NCBI GenBank assembly: GCA_964429745.1
Contig: CAYSDI010000014.1
Location: 1-53,849 of the forward strand
DNA length: 53,849 bases
Source of the DNA: WGOA01 sp964429745
GTDB taxonomy: Bacteria > Bacteroidota > Bacteroidia > Chitinophagales > BACL12
Direction of reading: 5' to 3'
Shown: positions 49,950 to 53,849 of the stretch, in pieces
Position numbering within the stretch: position 1 is the first letter of the stretch
Layout of the letters: the number at the start of each line of letters is the position of its first letter
Translations under genes and position numbers: made by a program
Notes under the pieces: model-generated
Databases searched by the model: none
What the model saw: the letters and a program-made list of their open reading frames with translations, nothing else
Told to the model about the DNA's origin: nothing

Positions 49950-52796
49950 ATGAAAACTAAACTTTTATGCTTAGGAGGAGCTTTGCTTCTTACTCTAGGC
50001 TCAGCGTTCGCTGACGTAGAGCCAAACAACAGCATCGCGACGGCTGAACCAGCTGCTCTTGGCGTGCTGAACGGTTCCCTTGATTTAAGCCTTGGCGATA
50101 CCGAAGATTATTACCTCCTGACCCTGCCAAATGATGGGGCCGTTACTTTGAACATTGCCTTTGTTGGAAGCTTAAATGGACAGCTTTCATTGTTCAACAG
50201 CAGTGGCGCTGTTGTTGGCACCAGCGGAATACTGACATCCGGAGCGCTAGTCGTTGATTGCATTGCCGCTGGTCCCGTGTATGCCAGGGTTTTTCGTTGG
50301 TCGGGTGCCGCCTCTACCTACACCCTTACTGTGTCACAAGTCAGTTTGACCTATGGCGCTGACGTGGAGCCTAACAACGTCATCACAGAAGTTACGGAGT
50401 TTCTGGCTGTCGGATCACCGCAGCAAGGAAGGTTGGGTCAGAGCAACGGTGCAACCTTTGCATTGGACGGCAGCGATCATTACCGGGTAAACCTACCCGG
50501 CGATGGCCGCATTAACCTATCAGCTACCAATGACAACACTTTGCTAACGCAAATTTCGGTTAAGAATCGGGACGGGGTCACGCTAGCTACTTCCGGGATC
50601 AGCGCTACACCCACACTGACCCTTGATTTTCTGGGAGGCGATTTTGTGTATGTACATATTAACCGCTGGTCGGGTTGCGGCAGTTACCAGGTATCCATGA
50701 CCTATAACCAGCCCCTTTACGCAAACGATGTGGAACCCAATGGCACGCTTGCCCAAGCAAGGTCCTTACCCGCATCCGCTTTTCGCCAGGGACACTTGGG
50801 CTACTCCAACGGAGCTGCTTTTCCGTTGGATGGCATTGACTATTACGTCACAGTTTTGCCGGGCGATGGTCGTATAAACTTATCAGCCGAATCAGACAAT
50901 GGGTTGAACCTAACCTTAACCATTTTTAATCAGGACGGAAATACTTTGGTTGGAAGTGGAATTTCTGCTACCCCTTCCACCAGCATTGATGGCGTCGCGC
51001 AAGACACTGTGTATTTTTTAGTGAATCGTTGGAATGGTGGCGGGAGCTACCGCGTGCGCTACACATTTGACCCACCAGATCACGCCAATGATGCANNNNN
51101 NNNNNNNNNNNNNNNNNNNNNNNNNNNNNNNNNNNNNNNNNNNNNNNNNNNNNNNNNNNNNNNNNNNNNNNNNNNNNNNNNNNNNNNNNNNNNNNCACAA
51201 GGTCCAGTTTTTTTATCGGTCAATATTTGGAGCGGAGTCGGGAGCTACCGAGTGCGCTACACATTTGACCCACCAGATCACGCCAATGATGCAGAGCCGA
51301 ATAACACCACTGGAACAGCACTTGCTCTGGCGGAAGGAGTGTTCGCAACAGGACACATCGGGTATGCCAATGGAGCGGAGATTCCCCCTGACGTCGTAGA
51401 TGTGTATGCCATTAACACTTCAGGCGACGGCAAAGTCAGCGCCTATTTTGAAACGGACAATGGGCTTTTGTTAACCATCACGCTGCTCAACCAAAATGGT
51501 GTAGCCCTGGTAGGATCGGGGATTAACGACACGTTGACTCTTGTCTATGACGGTATTGCACAAGGTCCAGTTTTTTTATCGGTCAATATTTGGAGCGGAG
51601 TCGGGAGCTACCGAGTCAAGTACGAATTGTTGGAGGTGCCAGAGGCAAACGATACCGAGCCCAACAATGTGCTCGTCGATGCCCAGCTCATCGCTCCGAA
51701 CTTCCCGGCTGAAGGGCATTTAGGGTACGTCAACGGAACTCCGTCTCCTATTGATGTCAAAGATCTGTATACTTTTTCCGGGCAGGCTGCAGGTCCGATT
51801 TCCTTTGACTGGGCAACGTCTAATGGGTTGCTGATAACCCTCCAGTTGTTGAACTCTGCCGGAAGCACCTTGGTCGGAAGTGGAATAGCCGTTTCCGGTA
51901 CTTTGGCCTTCAACCTTCCCGACAACGGAACTTACTACCTGCAGGTAAGCATCTGGTCCGGAGTCGGGGGCTACACATTGGGTGTAGACAACGGTTGTGA
52001 TCTTACGGCGATTGCCAACCAACAAGTCATTTCTGTGGGGGCCCAATTGCAGTGGGCTGCTGTGCCAGGTGCCACCACATACAACGTTCGCCGCGGGCTT
52101 GCCGGTGGGCCTTACACCGTCCTTACCACGCCAGCCAAGCGCAGTGTCTGGTTTCCGCTGGTCGAAGACACGGATTACGAATGGCAGGTGCAGACCGTTT
52201 GTGGTGACCGGGTCAGCGGGTACATACCGCTTCGCCCTTTCACCACACTTGAATTCCCCATTTGCCCCAACATTGGCGGCTTGTTGCAGGATAGCTTAAC
52301 GGCCACGTCAATCAAGCTAACTTGGAACGATAGTCCTTACGCCATCAACTACCGGGTGGAGTATCGGGTGGTAGGAAGCCCAGGTGGCAGTGCTGTCAAT
52401 ACTGCTGCACCTTCTGCCAAGCTAATAGGCCTTCTGCCTGGCACCAATTATGAGTTCCGGGTTTATGCAAATTGCTATGGCGATGGCCAAAGCAATTTCC
52501 GGAACGGCACGTTCAGCACACCGGCCACTCGCGAAGGTGAGCAGTCGGAAGCCAAACTCTGGCCTGTTCCAGCTTCTGAATACTTGAACGTAGCCTTCAC
52601 GCTGGCGCAAGACGGCTCCGCTCATCTGGTTATTGTTGATGCGCTTGGACGCAACGTCCGCGCATTCCGCCACGCAGGTTTTGCCGGGAGTAATCTCGCT
52701 GAGTTAAGCCTCGTCGGCCTTTCATCAGGTATTTACCATCTGCAAATCCTGGACGAACAGGGCTCGCAGCAAGTCCTTCCTTTCGGTATTCGGTGA
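49950..52796 (+). CDS. T9SS type A protein with PPC-like repeats and FnIII domains (contains assembly gap)
   Basis: A protein of about 948 residues in this assembly, with the gap at 51096-51195 inside. Signal peptide (to SAFA), then about six pre-peptidase C-terminal (PPC)-like beta-domains of about 121 residues, each opening with EPNN/DVEPN and containing DxxDxYxxxLPGDGRINLS and IWSGVGSYRV words. Two fibronectin type III-like domains (e.g. VPGATTYNVRRG, YAINYRVEYRV) follow, then the type A sorting domain ending in SSGIYHLQI. A secreted binding or adhesive role is inferred. The frame is maintained on both sides of the gap. ATG 49950 begins the signal peptide. Confidence 0.88.
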   Translation: MKTKLLCLGGALLLTLGSAFADVEPNNSIATAEPAALGVLNGSLDLSLGDTEDYYLLTLPNDGAVTLNIAFVGSLNGQLSLFNSSGAVVGTSGILTSGALVVDCIAAGPVYARVFRWSGAASTYTLTVSQVSLTYGADVEPNNVITEVTEFLAVGSPQQGRLGQSNGATFALDGSDHYRVNLPGDGRINLSATNDNTLLTQISVKNRDGVTLATSGISATPTLTLDFLGGDFVYVHINRWSGCGSYQVSMTYNQPLYANDVEPNGTLAQARSLPASAFRQGHLGYSNGAAFPLDGIDYYVTVLPGDGRINLSAESDNGLNLTLTIFNQDGNTLVGSGISATPSTSIDGVAQDTVYFLVNRWNGGGSYRVRYTFDPPDHANDAXXXXXXXXXXXXXXXXXXXXXXXXXXXXXXXXXXQGPVFLSVNIWSGVGSYRVRYTFDPPDHANDAEPNNTTGTALALAEGVFATGHIGYANGAEIPPDVVDVYAINTSGDGKVSAYFETDNGLLLTITLLNQNGVALVGSGINDTLTLVYDGIAQGPVFLSVNIWSGVGSYRVKYELLEVPEANDTEPNNVLVDAQLIAPNFPAEGHLGYVNGTPSPIDVKDLYTFSGQAAGPISFDWATSNGLLITLQLLNSAGSTLVGSGIAVSGTLAFNLPDNGTYYLQVSIWSGVGGYTLGVDNGCDLTAIANQQVISVGAQLQWAAVPGATTYNVRRGLAGGPYTVLTTPAKRSVWFPLVEDTDYEWQVQTVCGDRVSGYIPLRPFTTLEFPICPNIGGLLQDSLTATSIKLTWNDSPYAINYRVEYRVVGSPGGSAVNTAAPSAKLIGLLPGTNYEFRVYANCYGDGQSNFRNGTFSTPATREGEQSEAKLWPVPASEYLNVAFTLAQDGSAHLVIVDALGRNVRAFRHAGFAGSNLAELSLVGLSSGIYHLQILDEQGSQQVLPFGIR
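51047..51616 (+). repeat. Near-identical 363-bp PPC units flanking the gap
   Basis: The 58-nt stretch starting CACAAGGTCCAG at 51196 recurs exactly at 51559 (363 bp apart). The stretch ending GATGCA at 51095 recurs ending at 51293 with one difference over about 50 nt. These copies are far more alike than other PPC units, so a recent tandem duplication explains the assembly break. Confidence 0.85.
51096..51195. other. Assembly gap of 100 N
   Basis: Exactly 100 N inside the PPC repeat gene. The matching flanks lie 198 bp apart where the repeat period is 363 bp, so about 265 bp (or 265 plus a multiple of 363) are probably missing. Confidence 0.99.
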
Positions 52797-52839
52797 TTGG
52801 AAGCCCGCAATGAGGGAGGACCTTCATTGCCTTTTGCGG

Positions 52840-52874
52840 AACCCCGCGGCTTGCGCCGCGGGGTTCGTTTTTTT
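52840..52874 (+). terminator. Strong rho-independent terminator
   Basis: AACCCCGCGGC, loop TTGC, GCCGCGGGGTT form a perfect 11-bp stem followed by CGTTTTTTT. It lies 44 nt after the stop of the PPC gene. A second weaker hairpin (GCAATGAGGG/CCTTCATTGC, 52807-52830) precedes it. Confidence 0.9.
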
Positions 52875-53147
52875 ACCTGATAAGTGAACCTGTAGTTTAA
52901 CGTCACGATGAAGTTTCCAAAGAAGGTCGATGCCAGCGCCCTAATTCAGCCTGGGCATGCCCCACTTAAAACGTATCGCGGCAGAACTAGGTTATGCGTT
53001 GGTGGTTTGGCTAATTTAGGTGGCAACATAAGCCTTGCGCCTTACGTATACGCCTTTTTGAGGATGTTTTAAGTGGCAGAGGACATGGCACAGCCACCTG
53101 TTCTTGTTTGCCCTACTTTGCCTGTTAACAATCTACGCTGTATCCGG
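52875..53147. other. Intergenic region with spaced inverted repeat
   Basis: No gene is seen. CCACTTAAAAC (52962-52972) and GTTTTAAGTGG (53066-53076) are an 11-bp perfect inverted repeat 93 nt apart. A possible -7 element TACTTTG (53114-53120) lies before the last gene. Confidence 0.5.
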
Positions 53148-53849
53148 ATGGCTGCCCTTTCAAACGACCTTTTCGACCTGATTCACAGTATGAGCGCGCC
53201 GGAAAAGGCTTACTTTAAGCGCTATGGGTACAAGACCGGTGCTCGTCGGCAGGCCTACCTGGATCTTTTTGACGCCGTAGAAAAGCAAGAGAGCTTTAAC
53301 GAGGCTGCTTTGCGGAAGAAATTTGCCCCACCAAAGGGGTTTAAATCATTAAGTTCTGCCAAGAACCACTTGTATCATCAGGTTTTGCATTCCCTGATGG
53401 AGTATAACGCAGACAAAAGCGGAGAAGACCAAGTAATCCAACTTATGCAGGAAGTTTGGTTCCTAAAAAATCGCGGACTTGAGGATCAATGTGCCAAGCG
53501 CTTAAAAGTAGCTTGGAAGACTATTGCCGAGCAGGATCAACAGGCGTTTTCCCCAGCGCTTTTTCCGGCAGAATTTGCCTTAATTCCTTATGCAGAACAA
53601 GGATTTATTGATCGCTTTACTGCGCTTGAGCGTGAAAAACATACCCTGGCACTGCTTCAAAACCAGAACGAATACAGCCATCTTTACGCCAGAATGACCC
53701 AAATGGTCAGCACTTGGGGCGTCATTGTCCGCGATCCCCGACACATAGAAGCAGTTGAATCGGTTTTGGCCCACCCGCTGTTGCAGGAGGAGTCTTTGGC
53801 CTTAAGTTTTCAGGCCAAATACATGTTGCACAGTGTTAATAAGATCCTG
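53148..53849 (+). CDS. Unknown helical protein, 3' truncated by window end
   Basis: An open frame of 234 codons from ATG 53148 with no stop before the window ends. It begins MAALSNDLFDLIHSMSAPEK, lacks a signal peptide and is predicted helical throughout, with helices such as AYLDLFDAVEKQESF and AKNHLYHQVLHSLMEY that hint at TPR-like packing. I recall similar N-termini (NDLF.LI.S.s..EK.YF) in large uncharacterised proteins of Saprospirales but cannot name a family. Codon use and start region look genuine. Confidence 0.75.
   Translation, partial: MAALSNDLFDLIHSMSAPEKAYFKRYGYKTGARRQAYLDLFDAVEKQESFNEAALRKKFAPPKGFKSLSSAKNHLYHQVLHSLMEYNADKSGEDQVIQLMQEVWFLKNRGLEDQCAKRLKVAWKTIAEQDQQAFSPALFPAEFALIPYAEQGFIDRFTALEREKHTLALLQNQNEYSHLYARMTQMVSTWGVIVRDPRHIEAVESVLAHPLLQEESLALSFQAKYMLHSVNKIL

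Overview
The window reads as a chromosomal segment of a Bacteroidota bacterium, most likely of the Saprospirales type (Haliscomenobacter/Lewinella relatives; inference). The evidence is two type A and one type B type IX secretion (T9SS) cargo proteins, a PorP/SprF-like partner, a gliding-motility C-terminal domain, weak Shine-Dalgarno signals, and many copies of the Bacteroidota -7 promoter element TAnnTTTG. Two runs of exactly 100 N (29715-29814, 51096-51195) show it is a scaffolded draft assembly. I found no tRNA, rRNA, insertion sequence, phage gene or CRISPR array.

Region 1-2.6 kb (minus strand) is an inositol-phospholipid cluster: CDP-alcohol phosphatidyltransferase, myo-inositol-phosphate synthase, and a PgpA-type phosphatase cut by the window edge. 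A structured, probably non-coding segment lies at 2.58-2.91 kb. From 2.9 to 10.2 kb come a secreted Hcp-like protein, a YkuD_2 L,D-transpeptidase, a GNAT acetyltransferase, release factor 3, an unrecognised 460-aa protein, a WecG/TagA glycosyltransferase and a sulfotransferase. From 10.4 to 14.9 kb there is an oxidation set (flavin monooxygenase, GMC oxidoreductase, aldehyde dehydrogenase) interrupted by a nested inverted-repeat element.

From 14.9 to 30.5 kb: a PhoD phosphatase plus YcbB-like L,D-transpeptidase operon, a penicillin-acylase-family enzyme, a paired beta-helix lipoprotein and diheme cytochrome c, DUF2147, a trans-sulfuration PLP enzyme, a DUF819 membrane protein, DUF937, an acyl-CoA synthetase carrying a tetrapeptide-repeat insert, an AI-2E-family transporter, the first gap, and a short LemA-like protein.

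From 30.9 to 42.2 kb lies the most striking locus. A 3371-residue T9SS type B protein contains about 44 cysteine-paired repeats and no lysine that I can find in over 2200 residues, and it is followed 3 nt later by its likely PorP/SprF partner. From 42.3 to 53.8 kb: a small helical protein, a sodium:solute symporter coupled to a PfkB kinase, a T9SS type A lysyl-oxidase homologue with all key active-site residues, an SF2 helicase, a non-coding 21-bp tandem array, a PPC/FnIII T9SS type A protein whose near-identical repeats broke the assembly, and the start of a further gene that runs off the end.
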